A stretch of DNA of 64,000 bases from the NCBI GenBank assembly GCA_900116395.1, contig FPAN01000010.1:1-64000 (forward strand). The letters are read 5' to 3'. The notes beneath the pieces are model-generated. The model saw only the letters and a list, made by a program, of their open reading frames with translations. It made no database searches and was not told where the DNA came from. Source of the DNA: Lachnospiraceae bacterium XBD2001. Its GTDB lineage: Bacteria; Bacillota; Clostridia; Lachnospirales; Lachnospiraceae. Shown in pieces: positions 27,458-36,298 of the stretch. The position numbers and the translations under genes were made by a program. The stretch's first letter is position 1. Every line of letters starts with the position of its first letter.

Positions 27458-28558
27458 CTACTCCTGTTTATTATAAAAATCTTGTAGCCATTCCAATCGG
27501 GAAGACTGGTTGGCATAGAGGGCATTCACCAATGTGATGGCAGCCATACACTCTACCACCACCACTGCCCTGGGTACAATAATCGGATCATGTCTTCCAT
27601 GAATCTCGATTTCTACATTCTCGCCCTCTTCATTCACCGTACGCTGTGTCTGTGAAATGGATGGGGTCGGTTTCACTGCAACGCGAAATACCAAATCACT
27701 GCCGTCACTCATCCCGCCAAGTACACCTCCGGAATGATTGGTAGCCTTTGCAACGGATTCTCCATCGCTGACAAAGGCATCGTTGTTGGTAGAACCGTTA
27801 CCTCGGGTAGCTGCAAAGCCATCGCCCATTTCAAAGCCCTTCACGGCTCCGATGGATAACATGGCCTTGGCAAGTTCTGCATCCAACTTCTCAAAGACCG
27901 GTTCTCCTAAGCCTGCCGGCAATCCCTGTACCACACACTCAATCACGCCACCGGCGGAATCCTGCTTGTTCATGCATTCCTCCAGATACGCCTCTGCCTT
28001 CTTGGCCGCTTCGGCATCCGGCATGCACAATGCATTGGAATCCATAGCATCTACATCCACCTTGGAGATTGCAATATCTCCAATGGACTTGGTGTAGGTA
28101 AAAATCGAAATTCCCAAAGTCTCTAAAATCTTACCGGCAATTGCACCGGCCGCCACACGACCGATGGTCTCCCGACCGGAAGAACGCCCGCCACCGCGAT
28201 AATCCCGAAAGCCATACTTCTCCATAAAGGTATAATCCGCATGTCCCGGACGATATACATGAGCAATATCGGAGTAATCCTTGGAGTGCTGGTCCTGGTT
28301 GCGTACCATAACGGAAATTGGTGTTCCGGTGGTTGCACCTTCGAATACTCCGGAGAGGATTTCTACCGCATCCCCTTCCCCGCGGGCGGTGGTAAACCGG
28401 GACTGTCCCGGCTTCCGACGGTCTAAATAGACCTGAATGTCTTCCTCGGATAATTCCAATCCTGCGGGACATCCATCAATGACTGCCCCAAGTGCCTTCC
28501 CATGGGATTCTCCCCAGGTAGTTACACGAAACTGAGTTCCTATTGTTGATCCTGCCAT
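27458..28558 (-). CDS. aroC: Chorismate synthase
   Basis: Enzyme of 366 residues, the last step of the shikimate pathway, turning EPSP into chorismate with reduced FMN. The N-terminal GTQFRVTTWGESHG, FRPGHADYT-like (YRPGHADYTFMEKYG) and GGRSSGRET motifs are all present, as is the late HDPIIVPRA stretch. GAGAAGGAAAG stands before the ATG. No other aro genes are near. It is coupled to tgt. No clear promoter was seen in the 46 bases after the upstream terminator. Confidence 0.96.
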   Translation of the reverse strand: MAGSTIGTQFRVTTWGESHGKALGAVIDGCPAGLELSEEDIQVYLDRRKPGQSRFTTARGEGDAVEILSGVFEGATTGTPISVMVRNQDQHSKDYSDIAHVYRPGHADYTFMEKYGFRDYRGGGRSSGRETIGRVAAGAIAGKILETLGISIFTYTKSIGDIAISKVDVDAMDSNALCMPDAEAAKKAEAYLEECMNKQDSAGGVIECVVQGLPAGLGEPVFEKLDAELAKAMLSIGAVKGFEMGDGFAATRGNGSTNNDAFVSDGESVAKATNHSGGVLGGMSDGSDLVFRVAVKPTPSISQTQRTVNEEGENVEIEIHGRHDPIIVPRAVVVVECMAAITLVNALYANQSSRLEWLQDFYNKQE

Positions 28559-28599
28559 AATCTTTCCTTCTCTTTTCCTTTTCCCTTAACAAGTTCCAA

Positions 28600-28630
28600 T
28601 AAAAATCCCCGCCAGGTGTCGCTGGCGGGG
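28600..28630 (-). terminator. Terminator of the ireB-lactonase gene run
   Basis: Stem CCCCGCCAG/CTGGCGGGG with a 6-base loop, then ATTTTTATT on the minus strand, 17 bases after the lactonase stop. Confidence 0.88.
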
Positions 28631-28646
28631 GAACAATCAAATCTGG

Positions 28647-29708
28647 TTATGCCAACTTATGAATACGAATGCAATTTGGCTTGTTAATTCCGATTGGACG
28701 GGATTTCATCAGCGCATATTTTTCCTTGTGGAAAATCTTAAATGCTCGCATCTCATTGGAGTCATGATTGAGTACCACGTAATACTCATTGCCCGGAAGT
28801 ACCGAAATGGACTTCGGGAAGTAACCGCTACTCGGTGTCTCACCCTGGTAAGTCAACTTACCGGTCTTGGCATCTCTGGTAAACCAGGATACCGTATTCT
28901 CACCGTCGATGGATACAAAAATCAGCTTGTCATCACGGGCAACACCTAAGTTGGTAGATGCACACATCCGTCCCGGATTCGGTAAAGTCTGTACCACCTG
29001 GATACGATCGAACTCCGGCTCTCCACGGTCATCTACATTGTAGGTATATACTTCAATCTCATTGCTGCCTTCCATCAGGATGTAGCAGAACTTCGCATCC
29101 TGAGAGAAACGAATGGTACGAGGCATTGCGTCCAATTCCGGACGGATAATATCCTCAAGGGACAGCTTACCGGTGTTGTAATTAATACGATATACCTTAA
29201 TCTGGTTCAAACCGTAATCCGCTGCCAATAAGAACTTCTCATCCGGTGTCAGCTTCACACAGCTTACCTTCGGATGATCGATACGACGCTCGTTGGCGGA
29301 CAATGCCATTCCCTGGTGGAAAATTGCATCGGTTACTTCTCCAACGCTACCGTCTTCGTTCAAACTCATCACCGTTACACGGCCATCATGATATCCACCG
29401 ACAAAGAGGAAACGACGCTTGGAATCCACCTCGATATAGCAGCCTCGCATACCGCCGGTCCACTTGGAATTCATCTTGGTTAAGTCGCCGTTCTCATCAA
29501 TGATGAATGCGGCAACACCTTCGTCTTCGATGGAATATAAGCGTGTTCCGTCATGAGATACACACAAATATGATGGATTGTTGATTGGTGCAACACTACG
29601 CTGTGTCAGAACACCATTCTCCACATCCACATCGTATACGTAAATTCCCACACTCTTCTCATGGGTATAGGTACCCACATACGCTACGTAACGTTCCTTC
29701 TCGCTCAT
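28647..29708 (-). CDS. Lactonase family beta-propeller protein
   Basis: Cytosolic protein of 353 residues with a seven-bladed propeller pattern (repeated YxIxxDxGxLT units such as IYVYDVDVENGVLT and SWFTRDAKTGKLT) of the PF10282 family, whose best-known member is 6-phosphogluconolactonase YbhE. No signal peptide. It follows trhP by 18 bases. No pentose-phosphate gene is adjacent, so the exact lactone is not certain. Confidence 0.8.
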   Translation of the reverse strand: MSEKERYVAYVGTYTHEKSVGIYVYDVDVENGVLTQRSVAPINNPSYLCVSHDGTRLYSIEDEGVAAFIIDENGDLTKMNSKWTGGMRGCYIEVDSKRRFLFVGGYHDGRVTVMSLNEDGSVGEVTDAIFHQGMALSANERRIDHPKVSCVKLTPDEKFLLAADYGLNQIKVYRINYNTGKLSLEDIIRPELDAMPRTIRFSQDAKFCYILMEGSNEIEVYTYNVDDRGEPEFDRIQVVQTLPNPGRMCASTNLGVARDDKLIFVSIDGENTVSWFTRDAKTGKLTYQGETPSSGYFPKSISVLPGNEYYVVLNHDSNEMRAFKIFHKEKYALMKSRPIGINKPNCIRIHKLA

Positions 29709-29726
29709 GATAGTCCCTCCTTGCGA

Positions 29727-30980
29727 TTAGCCCTGTGGCTCCTCGCGTCGCAAAATGTCATATTCATCGAGCTCAATGCCCAAATCAATCCACAAATGCT
29801 GCTTGGAATGTGGGCAGCTCTCCATCGGATTGCCCTCTTCGTCGCGGATTTGCTTCACGATTACATTTATATTATCTCCGTTTGGACGCATAACTTCAAT
29901 AGTTTCCCCAACAGAAAATTTATTTTTTTGCTCGATAAAGTACAACCCATCTGCATTCTTTGGGCCAACGGTGCCAAGATAAGTATACCCTTTGATGTAG
30001 GTATTGTTATCGTAAATCTGTGCTTCTTCACTCGGCTTACCGAAGAAAAATCCCGTGGTAAACTGACGATAGGTACAATCGGAAATCTGGTCTAAGTACC
30101 AAGGCATATTGGCGCGATACTTCTCCTCGGATTCCATGTAATCATCAATGGCCTTCCGATAAGTTCTGGCAACGGTTGCAACATACAGTGCAGTCTTCAT
30201 ACGGCCTTCAATCTTCAGGCTGTCGATGCCCGCATCAATCATCTCCGGCAAATGCTCAATCATGCACAAATCCTTGGAGTTAAAAATATAGGATCCACGC
30301 TCATTCTCATAAACCGGTAGATACTCGCCCGGACGCTTCTCCTCTACCACCGCATACTTCCAACGGCAAGGATGGGTACATTCGCCGCGATTCGCATCTC
30401 TTCCTACGAAGTAGTTGCTTAAGAGGCAACGTCCGGAGTAGGAAATACACATAGCACCATGGATGAAGGACTCAATCTCCATCTCCTCCGGGATATGGGC
30501 ACGGATGTCCTTAATCTCTGCAAGGGACAACTCACGGGCGGTAACCACACGGGAAGCTCCCATATTCCACCAGAAATTAAAGGTTCCGTAGTTGGTGTTG
30601 TTGGCCTGGGTACTGATATGAATCTCAATATCGGAATCCAACGTATCCTTGGCAATCATGAACATTCCGGGATCTGCAATCAATACCGCATCCGGATGCA
30701 CTTCGTTCAACTCTTCGAAGTACTCCTTGGCCTGTGGCAAGTCATCATTATGGGCCAAAATATTAGCGGTAATATAAACCTTCACATCCCGCTCATGGGC
30801 GAACTTCACCGCTTCCATCATCTCTTCATGGGTAAAGTTCTTGGCCTTGGCACGAAGTCCGAAGGCTTCTCCACCGATATACACCGCATCTGCACCGTAA
30901 ATTACGGCAACTTTAAAAACTTCTAAGCTGCTGGCCGGACACAGAAGCTCCGGGCCTTTCCGTTTTTGCTTTAAGCTCAT
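29727..30980 (-). CDS. trhP: U32 family tRNA hydroxylation protein TrhP
   Basis: U32-family protein of 417 residues. The family signature is present as ESFIHGAMCISYSGRCLLS, with further Cys in GECTHPCRWKY that may hold an Fe-S cluster. Family members with this architecture form 5-hydroxyuridine at tRNA position 34. Ten bases upstream lies the TrmR-like methyltransferase, which in B. subtilis methylates that product to 5-methoxyuridine. The pair thus reads as one pathway. Older annotation as collagenase/peptidase is not supported by this context. Confidence 0.85.
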   Translation of the reverse strand: MSLKQKRKGPELLCPASSLEVFKVAVIYGADAVYIGGEAFGLRAKAKNFTHEEMMEAVKFAHERDVKVYITANILAHNDDLPQAKEYFEELNEVHPDAVLIADPGMFMIAKDTLDSDIEIHISTQANNTNYGTFNFWWNMGASRVVTARELSLAEIKDIRAHIPEEMEIESFIHGAMCISYSGRCLLSNYFVGRDANRGECTHPCRWKYAVVEEKRPGEYLPVYENERGSYIFNSKDLCMIEHLPEMIDAGIDSLKIEGRMKTALYVATVARTYRKAIDDYMESEEKYRANMPWYLDQISDCTYRQFTTGFFFGKPSEEAQIYDNNTYIKGYTYLGTVGPKNADGLYFIEQKNKFSVGETIEVMRPNGDNINVIVKQIRDEEGNPMESCPHSKQHLWIDLGIELDEYDILRREEPQG

Positions 30981-30990
30981 ACTCTAACTC

Positions 30991-31629
30991 CTACTTTTTC
31001 AAACAAACCGACAAACCATCGCCCATCGGTAAAATATCGCAGACATACGCATCATCCTGCATCTGGCTGGCCAAAAACTCCCGCATTCGTTTATGAATGG
31101 TGCGGTCTCTACGGCACACGGCATAGTGGGAATCCAACAGGCTTCCTTCCTGTAATACGTTGTCCGTAATCAACACGCTTCCCGAGGCCATCAAACGCTT
31201 CACTTCTTCCCAGAAGTAGATGTACTGGCCCTTAGAGGCATCCATAAAAATCAAATCATAGGTTCCTTCCAGTGTCGGAAGAATGTCGGCTGCATCGCCT
31301 TTTAAGAATTCCATTTGCTCCCAGACACCGGCCCGCTTGAAGTTGGCTTCTGCCACGGCAAATCGTTTCTCATAATTCTCAATGGTGGTAATCCGGCAAT
31401 CCGGGCCTGCCGCAAGGGCCATCAGGCTTCCGGAGAATCCAACCGCCGTTCCGATTTCCAAGATGCGCTTGGGTTGTTTTAATGCAATCATCCATTGCAG
31501 ATAGCGCTGCGCGCTCTTGCGAATAATGGGAACATAATCCGCAAGGGCTTCTTTTTCGATGTCACACAACACCTTCGGCAAAGGCTTACTGATGGAGGCC
31601 AGATAGGTATCCATACGTTCGTTGTCCAT
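30991..31629 (-). CDS. trmR: tRNA 5-hydroxyuridine O-methyltransferase, TrmR-like
   Basis: SAM-dependent O-methyltransferase of 212 residues in the COMT-like family. SAM motif ILEIGTAVGFSGSLMA, acidic loop TIENYEKR and metal/catalytic stretch YDLIFMDASKGQY are visible. Context with trhP and with the ruvX-DUF1292-ireB genes matches yrrM of B. subtilis, identified as TrmR. GAGGATAG before the ATG lies in the tail of the rnjA terminator. Confidence 0.8.
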   Translation of the reverse strand: MDNERMDTYLASISKPLPKVLCDIEKEALADYVPIIRKSAQRYLQWMIALKQPKRILEIGTAVGFSGSLMALAAGPDCRITTIENYEKRFAVAEANFKRAGVWEQMEFLKGDAADILPTLEGTYDLIFMDASKGQYIYFWEEVKRLMASGSVLITDNVLQEGSLLDSHYAVCRRDRTIHKRMREFLASQMQDDAYVCDILPMGDGLSVCLKK

Positions 31630-31641
31630 GCTTCTATCCTC

Positions 31642-31674
31642 AAAAAAGACTGGTCAGGTGAAATCACCTGACCA
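31642..31674 (-). terminator. Terminator of rnjA
   Basis: Perfect 10-bp stem TGGTCAGGTG/CACCTGACCA with a 4-base loop and TTTTTT on the minus strand. The trmR ribosome-binding site follows at once, so partial read-through is likely. Confidence 0.88.
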
Positions 31675-31685
31675 CTCAAAACTCC

Positions 31686-33350
31686 TTAGATTTCCATAAT
31701 GATTGGAATAATCATCGGGCTACGCTGTGTCTGTTTCCAAACATAGTCAGAAAGGGAAGACTTCACTTCGTTCTTGATACGTCCCCAATCGGTTACTCCC
31801 TCATCGGATAATTGATCCATGGTGTCTGCCACCACAGACTGTGCTTCACTCATCAGGTCACCGGAGTCTCTTACATAGACGAAACCTCTGGTAACGATGT
31901 CAGGGCCGGCAACTACATGACCGTTATCTCCGTCAATGGTCATTACAACAATGATGATACCGTCCTGTGCCAAATGCTGACGATCGCGAAGAACGATGTT
32001 ACCAACATCTCCGACGCCAAGACCGTCAACCATGACTGCTCCGGTATGAACATGTCCGTTGACTTTTGCCTTCTCTTCATCCAACTCCAATACATCACCG
32101 GAGGATAAAATGAAGATGTGATCACTGTCGTATCCCAGCTCCTTGGCAAGGGCTGCCTGAGCCTTCAAATGCTTATATTCACCATGCACCGGAATTGCAT
32201 ATTTTGGCTTCACCAAGGAGTAAATCAACTTAATCTCTTCCTGGCAAGCATGTCCGGATACGTGAACATCCTGCATAATAACCTGTGCACCCTTTCGGTA
32301 CAGCTCGTTCATAACACGTGATACCGCCTTCTCATTACCCGGAATCGGATGGGATGAGAAAATAATGGTATCGTTCGGCTGGATGGAGACCTTACGATGT
32401 ACACCGTTGGCCATACGGGAAAGAGCCGCCATGGACTCGCCCTGGGAGCCGGTAGTAATCAAGCAGGTCTGCTCGTCCGGATAATTTTTCAATTCATCAA
32501 TACTGATTAAGGTATTCTCCGGAATATCCAGATATCCCAGCTCGGAAGCCGTATTGATGATATTCACCATACTGCGGCCTTCCACAACAACCTTACGGCC
32601 GTACTTGTTGGCAGAGTTAATAATCTGCTGTACACGGTCTACATTGGATGCAAAGGTTGCAATAATGATTCGGGTACTGGTATTCTCCGCAAAAATACTG
32701 TCAATGGTATGTCCAACGGTTCGCTCGGACTGGGTAAAGCCCGGCTTCTCTGCATTGGTAGAATCACACATCAGGGCAAGTACACCCTTCTTACCGATCT
32801 CACTGAAATGCTGCAAATCAATGGCATCTCCGAATACCGGTGTGTAATCCACCTTAAAGTCTCCGGTATGTACAACGATTCCAACCGGTGTATAGATGGC
32901 AAAAGCTGCCGCATCCTGAATACTGTGGTTGGTCTTGATGAATTCTACACGGAAGCAACCTAAGTTAATGGACTGTCCGTACTTCACCACCTTACGACGC
33001 ACACGGGAAGACATATTATGCTCTGCCAACTTATGCTCAATGATACCGATGGTCAACTTCGTAGCATAAATCGGAACATTTAACTCCTTCAAGACATAAG
33101 GAAGTGCCCCAATATGATCCTCATGTCCATGGGTAATAAAAATTCCTTTGACACGATCTTCGTTCTCCAACAGATAGGAAATATCCGGGATTACCAAATC
33201 AACGCCCAACATATCATCCGTCGGGAATGCCAATCCGCAATCCACAACGATGATACTATCGTCGTACTCAAAGGCAGTCATGTTCATTCCAATTTGCTCT
33301 AGTCCACCCAACGGAATGATTCGTAACTTCTTATTCAATTTTTTATTCAA
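31686..33350 (-). CDS. rnj: Ribonuclease J
   Basis: RNase J of 554 residues, a metallo-beta-lactamase/beta-CASP nuclease with endo- and 5'-3' exonuclease activity in mRNA decay and rRNA maturation. Zinc motif HGHEDHIGALPYVL near 76-89 and the beta-CASP blocks are visible, and the C-terminal domain is complete. The start is the TTG at 33350 with AGGAGG six bases ahead; the open frame upstream has no start signal. Only one RNase J gene is visible, so J1 versus J2 is not distinguished. The leader has competing stems. Confidence 0.94.
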   Translation of the reverse strand: MNKKLNKKLRIIPLGGLEQIGMNMTAFEYDDSIIVVDCGLAFPTDDMLGVDLVIPDISYLLENEDRVKGIFITHGHEDHIGALPYVLKELNVPIYATKLTIGIIEHKLAEHNMSSRVRRKVVKYGQSINLGCFRVEFIKTNHSIQDAAAFAIYTPVGIVVHTGDFKVDYTPVFGDAIDLQHFSEIGKKGVLALMCDSTNAEKPGFTQSERTVGHTIDSIFAENTSTRIIIATFASNVDRVQQIINSANKYGRKVVVEGRSMVNIINTASELGYLDIPENTLISIDELKNYPDEQTCLITTGSQGESMAALSRMANGVHRKVSIQPNDTIIFSSHPIPGNEKAVSRVMNELYRKGAQVIMQDVHVSGHACQEEIKLIYSLVKPKYAIPVHGEYKHLKAQAALAKELGYDSDHIFILSSGDVLELDEEKAKVNGHVHTGAVMVDGLGVGDVGNIVLRDRQHLAQDGIIIVVMTIDGDNGHVVAGPDIVTRGFVYVRDSGDLMSEAQSVVADTMDQLSDEGVTDWGRIKNEVKSSLSDYVWKQTQRSPMIIPIIMEI

Positions 33351-33421
33351 ACTAAACCTCCTAAGTAATAAGATTTCCGCCCTTTTATATACATTGCTTA
33401 CGCAACGAGAAATCCATGTTG

Positions 33422-33518
33422 GGAACAAGCGCCTATCAAAAAAGTAGATGGCAACACAAGAAGGAACAATATCGCTGTTTCACCTGCCAATGCAAGGTAA
33501 CCCAAAGATTCTTGTTCC
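33422..33518 (-). promoter_or_regulatory. Structured rnj leader with competing stems
   Basis: In the minus-strand transcript GGAACAA (33512-33518) can pair with TTGTTCC at 33463-33469 or at 33422-33428, and an overlapping ACAAGAA (33509-33515) can pair with TTCTTGT at 33456-33462. The pairings exclude each other. The 33351-33548 gap holds no gene; an ORF on the plus strand here is probably a shadow. Confidence 0.4.
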
Positions 33519-33548
33519 TCTCCCCTATGGATTTGCTATCATATGAAA

Positions 33549-33809
33549 CTACTGGATATCTGTATCCTCTAACAATTCCTCGAATACAGGAAGCAAAGCG
33601 TCTAACAATGCTTCGTCTTCCACACCTTCATAGGTGTATTCTTCTTCGTTCTCACCGATTCGCTCAAAAATGTAAGCGTTGGCATCCTCACTGTCCGGAT
33701 CCGCATCGGTCACCAATAAATAATTTTTCTCATTGAGAGTGGTCTGCTCTAATACAAAAAACTCAACAGACTCACCGCTCTCCATATCTTCAAAAATAAT
33801 CTTTTCCAT
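33549..33809 (-). CDS. DUF1292 family protein (YrzB-like)
   Basis: Very acidic small protein of 86 residues of the DUF1292 family, conserved next to ruvX and ireB in Firmicutes (yrzB in B. subtilis). Function unknown. MEKIIFEDMESGESVEFFVLEQ starts a beta-rich core followed by an E/D-rich tail. A GTG six bases further upstream is an alternative start; both have only a weak GAG site. It lies 21 bases after ruvX. Confidence 0.88.
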   Translation of the reverse strand: MEKIIFEDMESGESVEFFVLEQTTLNEKNYLLVTDADPDSEDANAYIFERIGENEEEYTYEGVEDEALLDALLPVFEELLEDTDIQ

Positions 33810-33830
33810 AATCACACTCGTATTAGATTA

Positions 33831-34259
33831 TCAGGATTTGTCTAAAGAATCAAGATAATTCTGTAAAATCAGCATTGCTGCAATCTCATCCACATAATCC
33901 TTGTGGTTATCTACACCCAGCTCATCCATGGTGCGGTCTGCAACCACGGTGGTCAGGCGCTCATCCCACAGAATCACCGGAAGATGCAAACGATTCTCTA
34001 ACATCTCCTTGAATTCCACAGTCTTCTCGCAACGATCACCCTCGGTATTATTCAAATGCTTCGGATAGCCAAGGACAATGGCCTCGACCTCTTTCTCTGC
34101 GGCTAACTCTTCAATCCGTGCTAAGGTCTTGCGCAGCTTCGTCGGCTTCTCACGACGAATAATCTCCACACCCTGCGCCGTAATTCCCAAAGGGTCGCTT
34201 ACTGCAACACCTACGGTCTTCGAGCCGTAATCCAATCCTAAAATACGTTTATATTCCAT
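33831..34259 (-). CDS. ruvX: Holliday junction resolvase-like protein RuvX/YqgF
   Basis: RNase H-fold protein of 142 residues. Catalytic acidic residues fit D in [19 protein letters not shown] in [10 protein letters not shown]-type strand context and the late D of [11 protein letters not shown]. YqgF is needed for pre-16S rRNA 5' processing in E. coli. The start is the ATG at 34259, which overlaps the ireB stop as TAATG, with GGAAG ahead; a TTG at 34271 would be less likely. Confidence 0.93.
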   Translation of the reverse strand: MEYKRILGLDYGSKTVGVAVSDPLGITAQGVEIIRREKPTKLRKTLARIEELAAEKEVEAIVLGYPKHLNNTEGDRCEKTVEFKEMLENRLHLPVILWDERLTTVVADRTMDELGVDNHKDYVDEIAAMLILQNYLDSLDKS

Positions 34260-34525
34260 TAATTCTTCCAAGCCTCTGCCTTAATATATTCCCGCAAAAG
34301 CTCCTCTACCAATTCATCACGCTCTACCTTCATAATCAGACTTCTGGCATTCTTGTGGCTGGTGATAAAGGTTGGATCTCCGGACATTACATAACCGACG
34401 ATCTGGTTCACCGGATTGTAGCCTTTCTCACTCAGTGCCTGATATACATCGGCAAGAATCTGTTTTACACCTAACTGTGTGTCCTTTTCTACTTTAAAAA
34501 ATTGAGTATTTCCCAAGTCCTGCAT
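34259..34525 (-). CDS. ireB: IreB family regulatory phosphoprotein
   Basis: Protein of 88 residues (formerly DUF965, YrzL). In Enterococcus faecalis, IreB is phosphorylated by the PASTA kinase IreK and lowers cephalosporin resistance. The conserved core [25 protein letters not shown] is present (residues about 30-54), and a Thr in the N-terminus ([12 protein letters not shown]) could be the target. It opens the ireB-ruvX-DUF1292 run. AAGGATG precedes the ATG. Confidence 0.92.
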   Translation of the reverse strand: MQDLGNTQFFKVEKDTQLGVKQILADVYQALSEKGYNPVNQIVGYVMSGDPTFITSHKNARSLIMKVERDELVEELLREYIKAEAWKN

Positions 34526-34568
34526 ATCGTCACATCCTTTGTCATAAAATGTAAAACTATCTGTATTT

Positions 34569-34597
34569 ATAATAATATAAGCCCGTGAAAAAGTAAA
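34569..34597 (-). promoter_or_regulatory. Candidate promoter of the ireB operon
   Basis: TTTACT (34592-34597), 17 bases, then TATTAT (34569-34574) on the minus strand, in the mtaB-ireB gap. Confidence 0.6.
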
Positions 34598-34610
34598 GAA
34601 ACCGCGGGTT

Positions 34611-35921
34611 CTAGTCTCTTTCCAAGAGTAATACTTCCGATGTCAGCATCTTGCCCAGACGACCGGTCACAATGGTATTGGATAAATCCTCATCTGTCTG
34701 TAATGCCACACGGATGTACTCCTTTGTAAAGCCCATCCAATAAGTTACACCGTTCAGTTCTTCCTGCTCTTCGAACAAGACTTCCACCCTGCGATTCCGA
34801 TAACTCTTCCGATACTCCTCGGACATCCGGTCTGCCATGTCGATGAGCACATCGCTACGTTCACTTTTTACCGTTTCCGGAATCTGGTGATCCATCACCG
34901 CTGCCTTGGTACCCTCTCTCTTGGAGTACTTAAATACATGCATTTCGTAAAAATGAATGTCATCTAAGAAGTTCTTGCAGGTTGCAAACTCTTCTTCCGT
35001 CTCTCCCGGGAATCCTACGATAACATCGGTCGTAATGGCCGGATTATCGAAATACTTCCGCAGCATCGCAACGCCCTGCTTGTATTCCTCGGCGGTGTAC
35101 TTACGGTTCATACGCTGCAAGGTCGCATCGCATCCACTCTGCAAGGACAGATGGAAATGCGGGCAAATCTTCTCTAAGGCGGACAGTCTTCTGGCGAAGT
35201 CCTCGGTTACAACCTGTGGCTCTAAGGAGCTAAGGCGAATACGCTCAATGCCCGGAACACCGTGCAACAGCTCAATCAAATCCAACAGGTCATACTCTCC
35301 CGGCACACCGTAACTGCTCAAATGAATACCGGCAAGTACGATCTCCCGGAAGCCGTTCTTAGCCAAACGCTCCACTTCTTCCAATACATTCTCCGGCTTA
35401 CGGGAACGCACACGTCCTCTGGCGTAAGGAATAATGCAGTAAGAACAGAACTGGTTGCATCCATCCTGCACCTTGATAAAAGCTCTGGTGTGTTCCGATG
35501 TGGTTGCTAAGTACAGCTCTTCATAGTTCTCCGGAAGATGGTTAATATCTGCCACATGGGTAATGTGACGATGCTCCATCAGATACTGATGCAACTGGGG
35601 AATCAGCTCGTGTTTCCGGTTATTGCCGATGATGATATCTGCAATATGCTCATCCAAAGAAGCATTCTGTAATCCGGTCTGAACGTAACATCCGGCAGCA
35701 ATAATAACTGCATTGGGATTCTGACGTCTTGCACGGTGAATCATCTGTCGGGATTTCTTGTCTGCCATATTGGTAACGGAACAGGTGTTAATTACATACA
35801 CATCCGCTTCTTCCGTAAAAGGAACAATGACATATCCGTCATCTACCAGCATCTGTTCCATAGCTTCTGTTTCATATGCATTTACCTTACAACCTAAGTT
35901 GTGCAGGGCTGCTCTTTTCAT
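34611..35921 (-). CDS. mtaB: tRNA (t6A37) methylthiotransferase MtaB
   Basis: Radical SAM methylthiotransferase of 436 residues, converting t6A37 to ms2t6A37 in tRNA-Lys. The N-terminal UPF0004 domain has three Cys (NLGCKVNAYE, NTCSVTN, AAGCYVQ) for one cluster. The radical SAM motif is CNQFCSYCIIPYARG (CxxxCxxC), and a TRAM domain closes the protein. No other gene seems linked; it is divergent from the HPr-like gene. AAAGGA precedes the ATG. Confidence 0.95.
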   Translation of the reverse strand: MKRAALHNLGCKVNAYETEAMEQMLVDDGYVIVPFTEEADVYVINTCSVTNMADKKSRQMIHRARRQNPNAVIIAAGCYVQTGLQNASLDEHIADIIIGNNRKHELIPQLHQYLMEHRHITHVADINHLPENYEELYLATTSEHTRAFIKVQDGCNQFCSYCIIPYARGRVRSRKPENVLEEVERLAKNGFREIVLAGIHLSSYGVPGEYDLLDLIELLHGVPGIERIRLSSLEPQVVTEDFARRLSALEKICPHFHLSLQSGCDATLQRMNRKYTAEEYKQGVAMLRKYFDNPAITTDVIVGFPGETEEEFATCKNFLDDIHFYEMHVFKYSKREGTKAAVMDHQIPETVKSERSDVLIDMADRMSEEYRKSYRNRRVEVLFEEQEELNGVTYWMGFTKEYIRVALQTDEDLSNTIVTGRLGKMLTSEVLLLERD

Positions 35922-35950
35922 AAAAAGTCCTTTCTAACAAGCGGTTCTCG

Positions 35951-35979
35951 TTGACTTTTTATAACATTTACTTTAGGAT
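35951..35979 (+). promoter_or_regulatory. Promoter of the HPr-like gene
   Basis: TTGACT (35951-35956), 17 bases, then TAGGAT (35974-35979). Confidence 0.6.
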
Positions 35980-36011
35980 GAAACTATAAACAAAACCTCA
36001 GGAGGTGCCTA

Positions 36012-36239
36012 ATGAAAACTGTTAAAATTTCACTTAACTCTATCGATAAGGTAAAGTCTTTTGTAAATGTTATCAGTCAGTTCGACAGCGACTTTGATTT
36101 AATTTCAGGAAGATATGTGATTGACGCAAAGTCCATCATGGGAATCTTCTCTTTAGATTTATCTCAGCCAATTGATTTGACGATTCATGCGGAAGAGGAT
36201 ACTGCTATCGTAGAAGCATTAAAGCCTTATATCGTATAA
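36012..36239 (+). CDS. HPr-like protein without the phospho-histidine
   Basis: Protein of 75 residues with the HPr fold pattern. The regulatory-serine loop is intact (S41 in AKSIMGIFSL, equal to HPr Ser46), but the GLHARPA motif with His15 is replaced by LNSIDKVKSFV, so it cannot carry phosphate in the PTS. This recalls Crh of Bacillus, which has Gln15 and works only as a Ser46-P cofactor. AGGAGGTG precedes the ATG. It is monocistronic, with its own promoter and terminator. Confidence 0.82.
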   Translation: MKTVKISLNSIDKVKSFVNVISQFDSDFDLISGRYVIDAKSIMGIFSLDLSQPIDLTIHAEEDTAIVEALKPYIV

Positions 36240-36260
36240 TCAATCGTATATAAGAGTATC

Positions 36261-36288
36261 AAGCCACAGGATTTCCTGTGGCTTTTTT
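36261..36288 (+). terminator. Terminator of the HPr-like gene
   Basis: Stem AGCCACAGG/CCTGTGGCT with a 4-base loop and TTTTTT on the plus strand. Confidence 0.9.
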
Positions 36289-36298
36289 GTTTTCTCTT

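Noticed and set aside
33416-33736. 106-residue plus-strand ORF across the rnj leader
   Set aside because: It overlaps the DUF1292 gene on the other strand, has no ribosome site, and its sequence lacks any recognisable family pattern.
34598-34612. Weak AACC/GGTT hairpin after mtaB as terminator
   Set aside because: The stem has only four pairs; the following T-rich stretch is broken and includes the ireB -35.
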